Source: Psococerastis gibbosa
Taxonomy: Eukaryota > Arthropoda > Insecta > Psocodea > Psocidae
Direction: 5' to 3'
DNA: 64,000 nucleotides
Assembly (NCBI GenBank): GCA_963971405.1
Contig: OZ020489.1
Location: 34,877,047-34,941,046 of the forward strand
Numbering within the stretch: position 1 is the stretch's first letter; every line of letters begins with the position of its first letter. The notes under the pieces are model-generated. The model made no database searches. It was not told the DNA's origin and worked only from the letters and a program-made list of their open reading frames with translations. Of the stretch, positions 1-10,850 are shown piece by piece. Position numbers and translations under genes: made by a program.

Positions 1-204
1 TCAGCCCACCCTGTTCAATTTCAATTATATAATTACTCGAGTTCTTGTCATTTTCACCTGCAAGTACAATAGACATACACATGATATACACACTGTCATG
101 CCAACATGTTGAATCCAATATTTATTTAAGGATTAAATTAGAGCTTACAATGGATTTACTAAATTTTTTGGAGGGGGTGTAGTATGAATTAACAAAAGTA
201 ACAA

Positions 205-474
205 ATGTGGCACTCATATTGGCATGAAGTGTACGCCGATGGCAGCGGTACGCCTCTGGATGGCTTGACCTACTTTGGGCCTGGTGTGTTGAACCTGCTG
301 ACGACCGCTGACAATGAGTATCTGGTGTGTAAGGATTGTTCAGCGGCCATCAGAGAGAGAGGAAGCACGACCCAGACCCAGGGAAGCCCAAAAGATCCAG
401 GGGCGGACATAGAGGTCTATACGTTTCCAATACAACTGAGATCAATCGATCAGGTCTTGTCATTCATAAGGTAA
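205..474 (+). CDS. Unidentified ORF, possible exon, inside a neprilysin intron (opposite strand)
   Basis: This is an 89-codon open frame in a local island of higher GC than its flanks. It ends at a consensus-like donor (CATAAG before GTAAGT, near 471) with an AAAAG acceptor-like site near 199. The protein has CKDC and a YADGS...FGPGV stretch faintly like the start of a retroelement RNase H domain. I cannot assign a family; it could be a decayed retroelement or an exon of a nested gene. Confidence 0.2.
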   Translation: MWHSYWHEVYADGSGTPLDGLTYFGPGVLNLLTTADNEYLVCKDCSAAIRERGSTTQTQGSPKDPGADIEVYTFPIQLRSIDQVLSFIR

Positions 475-729
475 GTTCCCTTTTATCGATTTTATCAGGT
501 GTTATATGGTACCTCAGATTCACCCTGACCTCTGAATCTGAGGGATCATACGACAGGGGCAGCTACCCCAGGATCCGTCAATGAACCTTACACATTTTAT
601 GCAAAGCGTCATTTAAAACTTAAATTTTTTACTATCCTTAATATAGTTCAGTACGGTATATAACTAGTTAGAAAGTTAACCCCGTGGAAATGTTTGCTTG
701 CAAAACGCGGTAATGTATGACAACCTTAT

Positions 730-888
730 CAGAGACGGATGCAGCCTATTTGAGGGGGGGGGGGTAGTTTTGGGTCAAAATGGAACAAACATATGTAGTA
801 TCGTTTAAATTATAGCGCAATAAATTAACTTGCAAGAGATTTACTAAATTTTGGGGTAGCTGCCCCCCCCCCCCCGTATCCGTCCATG
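730..888. mobile_element. hAT-like MITE with GGACGGAT ends
   Basis: Its terminal inverted repeats are CAGAGACGGAT and ATCCGTCCATG, with a G run inside the left end and a C run inside the right. Flanks are aaccttat (722-729) and aaccttac (889-896), a 7/8 target duplication. It sits 22 bp from the splice donor of neprilysin exon e. Confidence 0.85.
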
Positions 889-919
889 AACCTTACACGT
901 TTTATGGAAGAATACTCAC

Positions 920-1162
920 CTACAAACCACGTAAAAAGGCCACCCATATTGTATTTGAGTTGCAGTATTTGGAGTGTGCTCCTCAGGGACCACTGAGATA
1001 TATTGAACCCTTTGGTGATATTCCAGCCGCCAACCTCATTGATTATCTTCAGTAAAGGTGCGGAGCCGAGCTTCTCCATCGTATTATTCCTGTCCAAGCA
1101 GGAGTAGTAATACTGCCGAGCTTTACGCTCTGCGTTTGAAGGTAACTCTACGGTTTCATTTT
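920..1162 (-). CDS. Neprilysin-like gene, exon e
   Basis: The acceptor is ATTTTCAG at 1163; the donor is GTGAGT at 919-911. It carries the conserved [11 protein letters not shown] block, then [19 protein letters not shown] and a WSL...LQILQLKYN segment ending in TWFV, which aligns with the M13 region before the catalytic lobe. The frame is open throughout and exits in phase 1. The next exon must lie left of the window or be hidden in 1-910, where I do not see it. Confidence 0.94.
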
Positions 1163-4100
1163 CTGAAAATTTGAACTAGGTTAGTGAAAAACTCGATTAA
1201 TAAAGAAACTCAGTTAAGAGTGTACAGCCCGTAGGAAATTGCCCCAAATTTAATACTTTTTCCTTGTTATTTAATTAACTGAGCAAGTTATTAAAGATTT
1301 GGCTCATTTAAGTTGTAGAAGACTACTTCATGCATCATATAGTAAGGTATTTTTAGTTTTCGAAATGCAGTTTTTTTTATAAAATCGCTTTTACGTGAAA
1401 AGTTATTGTTTATAAAATATCTGCATGTTTCTGAAAAAACTACAATTTCGAAAATTAAAAATATCTTATAAGATGATGCATGAAGTAGTCTTCTACAACT
1501 TTGATGAGCCAAATCTTTAATAACATGCTTAGTTAATTAAATAAAAAATAAAAAGGAATACATTTCGGGTTGCCAATTTCCTACGGGCTGTACACTCTCC
1601 ACCTGACGTCACTGGAGGTAAACTGAGGTAAATTCTTGATAGGTCAGACCAACATATTACCACACAGCAATAATGGCAGGGCACGCAATGCATTTGAGCG
1701 TGAATTATCTATCATTTTTTCAAAAAATTTTTTTTGCACAAAACCAAATAGTTTTTTTGGAAAGTAACCTGTCCGGTTTCGTTACTCAATTTAACACCTA
1801 AAACATGCCTGAAGATAGAAATCATGGATAGAAAGGTTTCGCAAAACAATTAGTCATTTTTCTTTAAAATTTAGTTAGGCCTATTTTTATTTTTTTACCC
1901 CCAGAAGCTAACTATCAAGGGGCAAGCGACCCCCCGCATTTTGTCAACATTAATAAAGACTACAGTATATGCGAATTTAAAAATTTAAAAGAAATCGTTG
2001 GAGCTGTTTTGGAGAAATAATTTTTTTTAGAGTTTTTTTTTAGTTTTTTGAAAATAAACCCCCCCCCCCAAATTGAGTTAGCACAAAATAAAGAACCGGT
2101 CCGAGTTTACTCGAACATGCTTTCCAATTTATCAATTAGTAGGGAGAGAAAATGATTAATTTCATGGTAAATAATTTTCCTATGGTTAAATTTCGGGTAG
2201 CACGTCCACCTGACGTCACTGGAGGTGACGTAAATTCTAGATAGGACAGACCAACCCATTACCACACAGCAATAACGGCAGGGCACGCAATGCATTTGAG
2301 CGTGAATTTGCTTTCATTTTTTCTAAAATTTTTTTTTTACTCAAAACCAAATAGGTATTTGGGAAAGCAAACTGTCCGGTTTCGTTACTCAATTTAACAC
2401 CTAAGTCATGCCTGAAGGTAGAAATCATCGATAGAAAGGTTTCGCAGAAATATTAATTTTTAGTCATTTTTCATTAAAATTAAGTTATTTTTATTTTTTT
2501 ACCCCCAGAAGCAAACTATCAAGGGGCAAGCGACCCCCCACATTTTATCAACATTAATAACCACTAGAATATATGTGAATTTCAAAGAAATCGTTGGAGC
2601 CGTTTTTGAGGAATAATTTTTTTCAGACGTTTTTTGGGAGTTTTTTGAGAATAAAACCCCCCCAAATTGAGTTAGCCCAAAATAAAAAAAATGGTCCCGA
2701 GGCATGATTTTTTTGAACTTACATGCCCAATTTCACCCTCATCCACCGAGTAGTTTGTCCGAAGACAGACAGACAGACATACATACAGACAGACAGACAG
2801 AAATTTCGTAAAAACCACTTTTTTGGGTTCCTGGGACCTCAAAACGTGTAAATCCGTTCAAATCTCGGAATCGAAAATTTCGACTATCACAAAGCTTTCC
2901 TTATACTACGTGTACATTGGAAAGTAATAAAAAGTATTAAATTTCGGGCTGCCACTTTCCTACAAGCTGTACACTCTTAACCGTCAGCAACAACTCGGCT
3001 TCTGTGTCCAATCGCCTCAGGTATCAGGACCTCAGCGTTCGGGACACGATCTCTGCAGGATATGCGCAGCATTTGTCTGTATATCGTTCATTTATGATTC
3101 ATCTGCGTTCCTTCTATTTATTACTCGTACTAGAGAGGTTGGCTAGGCCTGCGTTGTTTGCCAAGTAAATTACTTGGTGAAAACAGATAAGATTGTACGA
3201 GAGTGGCATAAAATATTATCATGTCAACAACGCAGCATTGGCGCCGCTGCATTTGCACATATTGGGACTATCGATTACAATTAAAGATAATAGTCTCCTT
3301 AGTAACTTTGTAAAACTTGCTGTCACTCATTGTTAAAAAAAAACTTTGCATAGTTTTACGTAATAAAATTAAATTAAAAAATACACAACCGGTTTCGGCT
3401 CATGCCAGCGTCAAGTGAAGTCAAGTAAATTAAATTAAAAAACTTGACGATGGCTTGAGCCGAAACCGGTTGTGTATTTTTCAATTTAATTTTATTACCT
3501 AAAACTATGCAAAGTTATTTTTTTTAACAATGATCGATTAGGATTGTTCAACTTCCTTGTATTTTAGTTAATAATAATGTACTGAACGACTTTTTATAAA
3601 ACTATAGGCCTGCAAATAGAGGCCCATTGATCCATTTTCCAATGTCAACGACCCCATGGATTTCGGACATTATTTACATTGTTTCCGTACGAATTTTTGG
3701 CCATTGGCAAACTGGTGGCCTATACGTTCTCGATGTCAACCTACTCCGACTACAAGCGATAATGAACAAGCTGAGACAAGCTCATCATTGACGCAGTGGA
3801 AGAGGCGAAAGCATGACTTAACCAAGTACAGATACGAGTCCTTTCTTAGTTAACAGTAATATAAATAAGTATTTAAATTTATTGGGGTGAAATGGACCAT
3901 TCATAATTCTACATAGAAATAAATAATATTAAAGCATAAAAGACGGTACTGTATGTAAAATACTTTCAGAGTTAACCCACTATACAGACTTATCTTAGAC
4001 AATGTGATGGCGATAGACAAGACCGTGCCCAGGTTTTGATTTCGGAGGGGGGGGGGGGTCCAATTTTTTTTAAACGTAATTTATTAATGAATTAATGGAT

Positions 4101-7100
4101 GAATTCTTCAAACAATACAGGCTTACATAAAAAAATTAGTTTCCCCTTGGACCACCCCCCTGAGCAGTGGCTACAGACCCCAGCTAGATGTTACATTTCT
4201 TTTTGAAACAGATCTACCAAAAGTTTTCAGAGCTTGGTTTGTAGTTTTTCTTGTTTCCAAGCCAAACCACGCTTTTGCTTGAGATTAGGATCACTATTAA
4301 TCGTATTCTAGTAACGATTTTATATAAGCCTTGTTATAAGGCAAGAGGGAATAAGTGTCGAAATTGCCCGATTGTGGTTATTGAGTTATTTGTGGATTTA
4401 TCTTGTTGTTTCAATTCCTGATTTAACTTCAATAAAATCGTTGGCCCTGTTGTGTATTTGAATTAACCGCACAAGATGGAAATGTTGGCATCATGTAGCC
4501 ATGATGAGAGACCATTAATATTTAGATTATTATTAATATTTCAGGAAGCTTAATACCTGACAACTGAGTGTCATTCTATGTAGCCTAGTGTAAATTTGCT
4601 TTTGAAGTGTCACATTATATCTAATGTAAATTTGTGCATTTCACTGTTAAAATATATATATTATATACAGTATATTAGGCGGCTATTGCACTTGTCAATA
4701 ATCCGTCATTTGTGCTTCAATAATTGATGAGATTTTTTACTCTATAATAAAAACAACAATCTCATCAATTATTGATGCACAAATGACCGTATATTGACAA
4801 GTGGAGTAGCCGCCTTAAATTAGCCTAGGTATAATATTGTATTACGTATAAGGCGTGTAAAGTGAAATGTCCTTTTTGTACCAAGCATTTTCAAATGCAA
4901 TAATATGGGAATAAACCTATTGTTTAAAAATCTTTTTTTCACTAGTTAACTATGGAAATAATAAGGAAATGAGAAAACAGAAAAAGCCCTTACCGAGCAT
5001 TCGCTTTATGATCATTTGATTTTGTTCTTCAAGCTTTGCAAAGGTCCCCCATATTGATTTGCCATCTGGTATTGGATTTTCTTTCATCCAACTGAAATCA
5101 AATTATACAAAAAATATATAAATAATATTAAATATTACATAAAAGTATAATCACTCAACAAAAAGATATACACTATTATTAGGCGCCCATTCCACCGACC
5201 GGCTAGGCCGCTAGGGCTATTTACAAAAACGGTGACGTGGTAGCAGGCATTCAAGACTTAGGCGGGGTTCCACCGACCTCGCATTGCAGAATTGACGGAA
5301 ATGTTTATTTTCCTCTATGCCATAGTAAAAATTGATCAATCATCATACAGTAAAATCACAAAAATACAAACTAAAATTAAAAAATGGCGTCATGGGATAT
5401 GTTAAGTACAAACATTTTAATAGATTTCTATAAAAAGAAAAATTCTAATTTCCGTCAATGTCATTTGCATTCTGCAATGCGAGGTCGGTTGAAACGCCAC
5501 CTAAGTTTTGAATGTCTGCTACCACGTCACCGTTTTTGTAAATAGCCCCAGCCGGTCGGTGGAATGGGCGCCTTATTGAGGGCTAGATCATGGCTAGATG
5601 GCCACAAGTCTCGGTGAAAATTCCTGTGGGTAAACATTACTCAGAGGTGGGCAATTAGGTAAGATATGTAGAGTAGTGGAACGGACTCCAACTTTCACCC
5701 AAAAGGTTGTTGGTTCGAGTCCCACACTTGCTATATTTTCTGGCCATGCTTCTGAGGGCATGTAAATCAGGCGGTCCCGGGCTTTCCTAGTTGAGTGTAA
5801 GAGAGGGCGTATAGCCCTAACTTCGCTAGGTTGGCTTAGCAATAGAACAAAAAAAGTCGATATTTATTTATTTATTTATTTCTATTACGCCCCGGAAAAT
5901 GATGCTAAACTTGATTTATACAAATTTACCCGCTCGAACGTTTAATGATACTTGCTTGAAACTACCCTTAGTGATGTCGTAGATTATCACATTTTTAGCA
6001 ACTCCAAATATACAATAGCTTGCGGCCATCCTTTTTCTTTATATGCCTCTTCTAGCGAAGATTGGCGATCTACAGAGGCGACTGAATCAGATACATTCAT
6101 TAAATTGTTTGCATGCGATTAACATTTTTTTTCCTTTAAAGAATAATAAAATAATATGGAACCATAAGAGGTATTCTAACTTATGTCAAAAAAGGACTTA
6201 CCCTCCACAGGAAAATTCATAAAAGTCATCGCACGGGTTCACAGTGAGATTGACGGACGCCAGCATATTTGCCGCTGTTCTAATACAATCGGGCGTGAGA
6301 CAGAATTTGTCAGCACTTTCTGAAATTATAGATATGTACGATCAGTGGTTTTTAAATTCATATGGTTCGGTGCATACGAACGTTCGAGCGCCGGCAATCC
6401 GTCCAAAAAATTTCATCATGGGTGCAAATAGGCCCCAGAGTCTACTGCAGCAAGTTTTTTTTGCAACAGGTCCGGCCATTCGCGATTTTCCCCTCGAGAA
6501 GCCAGCGATACATCTATGGTTGTGTGCCAGCACGTAGCCAGGATTTTATTTCGGGAGGGGCTAACTACCAGGGGGTCCGGGGGTAGTCTATGTAATACCC
6601 CCAGTAAAATTGCGGGCCGCCCCCTCCCCCGGAAATGTTTAAGAATTTACATGCAGAAACACACGATTTTAGTGTTTTTAGAGGGAGAAAAAATTACAGG
6701 TGAAACATCAAACTGAACAATGCAAGGATAAAAAAGTGTGATCTCTTCCAAACACAGAATATTGAATGTAAAAATTACTTTTATTAATAAATCAGCTCCA
6801 TAATAATATATACAAAAAACTCATTTCACTCATTTACAATAATAATAATAATATAATAATCTTTTTTTTTTTTTTTTTTTTTTTTTTTACATTTCGGAGG
6901 GGGCTTCAGCCCCCAAAGCCCCCTCCCTGGCTACGTGCCTGGTTGTGTGATGGTCGGGCTTCATCGGGGTTACCTGACATTTCATTAGCGTCCCGACCGG
7001 CGTAGGCCTACCATAATTTGAAATGTGGTCAAAACATTGAAAATGCCTTTTATATATGGGAATGACATAAAAATACTGGCATAGGTCAATATAGGCGTAA

Positions 7101-8525
7101 TTCTTAAAAAAATAAAATAGTAAAACAATATTATTATAAATATAAATAAATATTATTATTTTTCCACTTGCTTTCCTTCGTATTTTGTCGTGGGTACAAT
7201 AACCGCGAGTACTCATGCACCTACTTAGGCAGGTTCCGTAGTAGTTTGTTAAGTGTCGGTACTCGGCACCGCCATGCATTACAATAGAATAATGGTGCCG
7301 TCAAGTAATCCTTACCGAAAATTTTCAAACTATCATGGGACCCACCCTCAAAGTCCAGCAAGCATCATATGGTATATTTAGGGTAACATAATGTTCAAGC
7401 TATTTTATTTTTGGGAAAACTCCGAGACGTCCCCCGGGAATGAATGTCTGTCGAGTTTCGAGTTTAGTTTTGCAGTTGCTCGCCAATCTTACCTGTCGGA
7501 TGAGATCCTATGTTCATAATGTGGACATCACGTTCTGACGATGAGTGAGAAATGACCAGGCTAAGAACAAATATAACTAATGCTGATAATCCTATCAAGA
7601 TTATTAGAGCCTTCTCCAGTAATGTTCTCTTCCTCCAGATTGAAGGACGCTGAAAAAATATGAAGTACCGTATGTATGCAATTGCAACAAGAAACAACAA
7701 CAAAGCTTCCGTTCTACTTGTAAATCTTTGTTAAATGGAATCCGAAAGGCATGTAAGCGGGTAAGACTACTACACACCGTGTTATGAAAAGAGACGGAGA
7801 AATCTTATAAGTGTAATCATCAAATATCTTAAATCATGAGATGAGATCCCTTGACGTACAGGAGAAACAGATAGAAGAAGGTGAACTTTACTGGTGCACG
7901 TACTACATAGACGACAACCTCCCAGTCAAAGTAGTAATGATATGCTAGGAAAAATACCACCACCAGCCCTATCACGGCGATTTGAGATTAACGTAACACT
8001 TGGGTTTATTTTAAACAAATGAGTTAAAAATGCGCGGGAAACTCAAATTGATAAATGAATATTTTTGGTGAGTTTTCAATTTTTTTCTCCCTTAGATGTA
8101 GACACATTAATCAAAATTCTTAATATATTTCAAAATTATACCTGTACATTTTAATGTTTATTAGCATTTCCTACAATTATGTACCGTAACAATGCAACCA
8201 TTTTCTTGTATTCCAATAATTTATTAATTTGAATTTTTTGAATTTCCTGCACATATTTTAACACCACCACGTGACACCTTACTAATACGTCATTAAATAT
8301 AAACCCCGGTGTTACGTTAATCCCAAATCGCCGTAATAGGGCTGCAGGGAAGCTGAATGTTATAGGAAATTATCTCTTAGCTAATGTCGTGAGTACCCCT
8401 CGCAGGTTCATGCTTACCATAGCGTAGCGGATATGCATTGGAGTAGATGAAACCTCTGCCAGAGGGACAGAGCCCATGGAGCTGGCATCATCATCTTCAA
8501 ATTCTGCATCCTTATTCAGAGACAT
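920..8525 (-). CDS. Neprilysin-like M13 metallopeptidase, N-terminal half (five exons, continues off the left edge)
   Basis: Neprilysin/ECE-type zinc endopeptidases are type II membrane proteins that cut extracellular peptides. Five minus-strand exons (8525-8418, 7649-7493, 6319-6202, 5091-4994, 1162-920) join with matching phases into about 241 residues, counted from the Met at 8525. Residues 1-36 are an acidic cytoplasmic tail. Residues 41-49 (WRKRTLLEK) precede a transmembrane helix at about 50-69. The ectodomain starts with the family signature CLTPDC (95-100), then [14 protein letters not shown] (116-129), [13 protein letters not shown] (133-145) and EEQNQ (149-153), followed by [11 protein letters not shown] and GGWNIT. 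Cysteines 95, 100, 118, 126 and 182 and several N-glycosylation sequons are in place. The HExxH zinc motif is absent because the last donor (919-911) leads off the window. The paralogue (NEP1-5 or ECE-like) cannot be decided from this part. Introns are 768, 1173, 1110 and 3831 bp and full of transposons. Confidence 0.93.
1599..2090 (-). repeat. Family A repeat, internal fragment
   Basis: It matches the middle of the ~860-bp family (the cacctgacgtcactgg block, poly-pyrimidine tracts, the aaggggcaagcgacc block) and stops at gagttagcacaaaata, where the next copy begins immediately. Confidence 0.8.
2093..2930 (-). repeat. Family A repeat, near full length
   Basis: It reads from gaaccggtccgagtttac to ttggaaagtaataa. 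Family landmarks are all present: the terminal palindrome, the ggtgacg block, a C run, (CAGA)n near 2763-2800, and ctttccttatactacg at the end. Confidence 0.85.
2988..3090 (-). pseudogene. Non-LTR reverse transcriptase C-terminal fragment
   Basis: The minus strand reads [11 protein letters not shown] and then, after a frame change, EAELLLT. These blocks align with the longer fragment at 43766-44125 (WRDLLPNAQVL...EVELLLTVKK). It is short and broken. Confidence 0.5.
3294..3540. repeat. Foldback repeat with ACAACCGGTTTCGGCTC arms
   Basis: Arms at about 3385-3418 (acaaccggtttcggctcatg) and 3443-3475 (its reverse complement) face each other across a ~30-bp spacer. The left part (agtctccttagtaacttt) recurs inverted at 41765-41812, so 41350-41812 is a longer relative. 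Confidence 0.75.
3601..3842 (+). repeat. Family B dispersed repeat
   Basis: A ~260-bp SINE-sized repeat running from a tgaaggac...ggcctac head through aacgaccccatggatttcgg to gacttaaccaagyacagatacgagtc. Other copies are at 9023, 14541, 16200, 25515(-), 37644, 54300(-), 59855(-) and 62354(-). No coding capacity. Confidence 0.8.
4018..4180. mobile_element. Degenerate hAT-like MITE (GGCCGTGCCCAGG type)
   Basis: It starts like the elements at 37200 and 62615 (caagaccgtgcccagg, G run, taatttattaatgaatta). The right end has decayed (gagcagtggcta) and no target duplication is visible. Confidence 0.55.
4678..4814. mobile_element. PIF/Harbinger-like foldback MITE (TTA target site)
   Basis: Near-palindromic, with ends GGCGGCTATT and AGTAGCCGCC and a TTA on both sides (4675-4677, 4815-4817). 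A three-base TWA duplication is characteristic of PIF/Harbinger elements. It lies in neprilysin intron 4. Confidence 0.75.
4994..5091 (-). CDS. Neprilysin-like gene, exon d
   Basis: The acceptor is GATTTCAG at 5092; the donor is GTAAGG at 4993. Entry is phase 2 and exit phase 1. It encodes [17 protein letters not shown], then [14 protein letters not shown], the second conserved M13 block. Confidence 0.96.
5182..5572. mobile_element. PIF/Harbinger-like foldback MITE (TTA target site)
   Basis: Ends are GGCGCCCATTCCACCGACC and its complement, with TTA on both sides. Long arms contain the gacgtggtagcaggcattcaa and tgcaatgcgaggtcggt blocks. Same subfamily as 30316, 31249 and 56381. It lies in neprilysin intron 3. 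Confidence 0.85.
5659..5881 (+). mobile_element. tRNA-derived SINE (SINE-1)
   Basis: The head carries a pol III B box (GGTTCGAGTCC, near 5711) and an A-box-like tagagtagtgg upstream. The body is the family's gcatgtaaa...ggcggtcccgggctttcctag block, ending in a (TTTA)n tail. Complete copies also lie at 19491, 20290(-), 36796 and 49816. Confidence 0.85.
6075..6122 (+). repeat. SINE-2, 3' fragment
   Basis: It matches the tail of the second SINE-like family (gaggcgactgaatcagatacattcattaaattgtttgcatgcg), which is complete at 56172-56336. Confidence 0.6.
6202..6319 (-). CDS. Neprilysin-like gene, exon c: start of M13 ectodomain
   Basis: The acceptor is AATTTCAG at 6320; the donor is GTAAGT at 6201. 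The reading enters in phase 1 and leaves in phase 2. It contains [14 protein letters not shown] and [13 protein letters not shown], the first conserved block of peptidase M13, with four conserved cysteines. Confidence 0.96.
6527..6941. mobile_element. hAT-like MITE, 415 bp, perfect 8-bp target duplication
   Basis: Ends are CCAGCACGTAGCCAGG and CCTGGCTACGTGCCTG, flanked by gttgtgtg at 6519-6526 and 6942-6949. G/C runs lie inside both ends and a ~25-nt T tract at 6863-6888. It lies in neprilysin intron 2. Confidence 0.9.
7493..7649 (-). CDS. Neprilysin-like gene, exon b: membrane anchor
   Basis: The acceptor is TTTTTTCAG at 7650; the donor is GTAAGA at 7492, phase 1. The 52 codons start [13 protein letters not shown] and continue into about 20 hydrophobic residues, then a short polar stalk (SHSSSERD). 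A basic-Trp-RTxLEK segment just before the helix is typical of neprilysin and ECE proteins. Confidence 0.92.
8418..8525 (-). CDS. Neprilysin-like gene, exon a: cytoplasmic tail (36 codons)
   Basis: The exon runs from an ATG placed directly after a TTTTAG acceptor (8526) to a GTAAGC donor at 8417, phase 0. It encodes an acidic, Ser-rich tail containing EFEDDDASS and ending HIRYAM, as expected for the cytosolic segment of a type II peptidase. If no upstream coding exon is used, translation starts here. Confidence 0.85.
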
Positions 8526-9022
8526 CTAAAACAAGAGAAACACAAAATGTTTTAGACCGGACGCTGTTATGCTCCCCATAACGTTATTGTTCACTGTATG
8601 TACGCAATCGCCAATAATCTTCACTACAACATATGTCCTATTCCATTCAAACTGCACCATATATTCCCACAGTGTGCCACACATGGCGGGCTGTAGCGCC
8701 AGTTTTATATAATTTGAAACAACCATTTTTACCAAACTTTTAGCATGTCAATACTAGTTGCATTATTTTTTTTAATTTTTGACTATGTTAAATGGGCTTT
8801 TAAATGTTTAATAAGGGTGATGTTGTAATTTTTTATTATACTAGTTCATTATTTTTGTCCGACTCGGCGCACATAGGCGATGTGGCGCCCCCCTCGTTAC
8901 GCTACTGATGCTGTCAATATATTTGCATTATTGTACAGTATGTAATGTATTGGTTAATATGCTCCTTGTTCAGGGAACGCTGGGAGAGGAAGAGGGAGGG
9001 AGGGAGAGAGAGTAAAGGGTTT

Positions 9023-9275
9023 TCATGGACTTAGGCCTACTTGTAGTGGGGCCCATTGCACCTTGCCCTGCTAATGCCTATAGATACCTATTGGTATTCT
9101 TTCCAATTGAATTTCTAGCCATTGGCAGCTGGTTCACTCCTCGATGGCAACCCACACCGACTGCAAGTTCAAGCAAGCATGCTGAGCCATGCGCTGAGCC
9201 ATGCTTACCATTGATATTGTAACAGGCATTAGCTAGCTCGACTTAACCAAGCATGGGAACGAGTCCGCAAAATCA
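9023..9275 (+). repeat. Family B dispersed repeat
   Basis: The order of blocks matches other copies (ggcctacttgtagtgg, ccattggca, cgactgcaag, gacttaaccaagcatgg), with small internal duplications (ctgagccatgc twice). Confidence 0.7.
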
Positions 9276-9587
9276 TTTGGACTGGCATTGCAAAAGGATA
9301 AATTGGGTGTGAACATTTGCTCGATCTTAATTCGCTGAGCAGTTTCGGACTATGAGGTCATAAAAGATAACTCACGGTCACGACCTCACCATGTGTTTTC
9401 AAGCTTAACTATTTGCACCAAACACTCCCGACGTTATATACGCCTGTCTACCATCTGAACGTGGGTAGTTTTATTTACAAACAGTCATACCGAAATAACT
9501 CCTAGGTGAGCGTTTGCCGCTATATAATATTATGTTGACTTCATCTGCGGTTTCCCATATATCCTTTTTCTGTAAAGATGATATTTT

Positions 9588-10230
9588 CTTCTTCTTCTTC
9601 TTCTGGCTGTATAGCCCTTGATGGTCTGCTCGACTACTTTTCTCCGGTCATCTCGTTTTTGCTTTCCAATTTAAACGTAGTATAAGGAAAGCTTTGTGAC
9701 GGTCGAAATTTTCGATTCCGAGATTTCAACGGATTTACACGTTTTAAGGTCCCAGAAACCCCAAAAAGTGGTTTTTACGAAATGTCTGTCTGTCAGTCTG
9801 TCTGTCTGTCTATCCGTCGATTTCCTGGTAAACTACTCGGTCAATTTTGATGAATTTCGGCATGTAGGTTCACAAAAATCATACCTCGGAACAATTTTTA
9901 TTTATTTTAGGCTAACTCAATTTGGGGGGGTTTTATTCTAAAAAAACTCAAAAAAAACGTCTAAAAAAATTATTTCCCAAAAACGGCTCCAACAATTTCT
10001 TTTAAATTCACATATATTGTAGTCGTCATTAATGTTGATAAAATGCAGGGGGTCGCTTGCCCCTTGCTTCTGGGGTAAAAAAATAAAAATGACTAAATTT
10101 TAATGAAAAGTGACTAAAAAATAATTTTTCTGCGACACCTTTCTATCGATGAATTCTACCATCAGGTATGTTTTATGTGTTAAATTGAGTAACGAAACCG
10201 GATATGTTACTTCCCAAAAAAGTATTTGGT

Positions 10231-10270
<40 letters not shown>

Positions 10271-10850
10271 TTCACGCTCAAATGCATTGCGTGCCCTGCC
10301 GTTATTGCTGTGTGGTAATGTGTTGGTCTGACCTATCTAGAATTTACCTCACCACCAGTGACGAGTGATGTCAGGTGGACCACCCCCCCCTCCCCCCCCC
10401 GAAATATCGGAAATTTATCCATAGGAAAATTATTTACCATGAAATTACTCATTTTCTCTATCTACTAATTTTGATAAATTGGAAAGCATGTTCGAGTAAA
10501 CTCGGACCGGTTCTTTTACAACGCTCCACCATCTACGAACTCCCAACACGCTAAGGTTAGTTTCCAATAGTTCATCCTTCCAGCGTTTTCGAGGACGTCC
10601 CGCCAGTCGTCTTCCATTCATGCTCGCTTTGTACATTTGGTTCGACATGCGGTCATCTGACATTCTTAAGACGTGTCCCAGCCATCTTATGTGCTGCGCT
10701 TTTATAAACTCCGCTAAGCATTGCGTATTTTCGGTGTTGTTTCTTATACGCCACTCTCCATCTTCGCATAAGGGTCCATAGATCCTCCTTATTATCGTTC
10801 TTTAGAATACTCGCAGTTTGTTTGCGTCATTGACTGCGTAACGTGGGGTG
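9588..10850 (-). pseudogene. Non-LTR retrotransposon ORF2 C-terminus, split by a family A insertion
   Basis: On the minus strand, 10850-10518 reads RRIYGPLCEDGEWRIRNN, then IRWLGHVLRM and GRPRKRWKDEL...LGVRRWWSVV. This is the usual C-terminal region of non-LTR reverse transcriptases. The last residues and a (GAA)n tail resume at 9660-9588 (VEQ..KGY then gaagaag). The intervening 9661-10516 is a family A copy. An uninterrupted relative at 33923-34062 shows the original junction. Confidence 0.85.
9661..10516 (+). repeat. Family A repeat, full length, inserted in a retrotransposon
   Basis: It runs from gctttccaatttaaacgtag to ggaccggttctttt, with all family blocks, a (TCTG)n tract at 9783-9810 and a ~26-nt A run at 10238-10263. 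Both borders are fixed by the interrupted non-LTR sequence. Confidence 0.9.

Larger units (their letters stand above)
1..919. other. Intron sequence of the neprilysin-like gene
   Basis: Apart from the ORF at 205-474 and the hAT-like element at 730-888, the stretch holds a one-ended remnant of the same element family at about 545-583. That remnant is followed by a near repeat of the flank (positions 583-602 resemble 887-906). No further neprilysin exon is visible. Confidence 0.6.
1218..2986. mobile_element. Composite TTAA-flanked foldback element carrying family A copies
   Basis: The left end GAGTGTACAGCCCGTAGG is preceded by TTAA (1214-1217). The matching inverted end finishes at 2986 and is followed by TTAA. 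A complete 380-bp hairpin occupies 1218-1597, with long imperfect arms around about 1400. A second, diverged copy of its right arm lies at 2930-2986, beyond two family A copies. A TTAA duplication is typical of piggyBac-type elements, but no transposase is present. Confidence 0.65.

Noticed and set aside
9025-9222. 65-codon ORF and the similar one at 3656-3853
   Set aside because: Both are frames through family B, whose other copies are not open in that frame.
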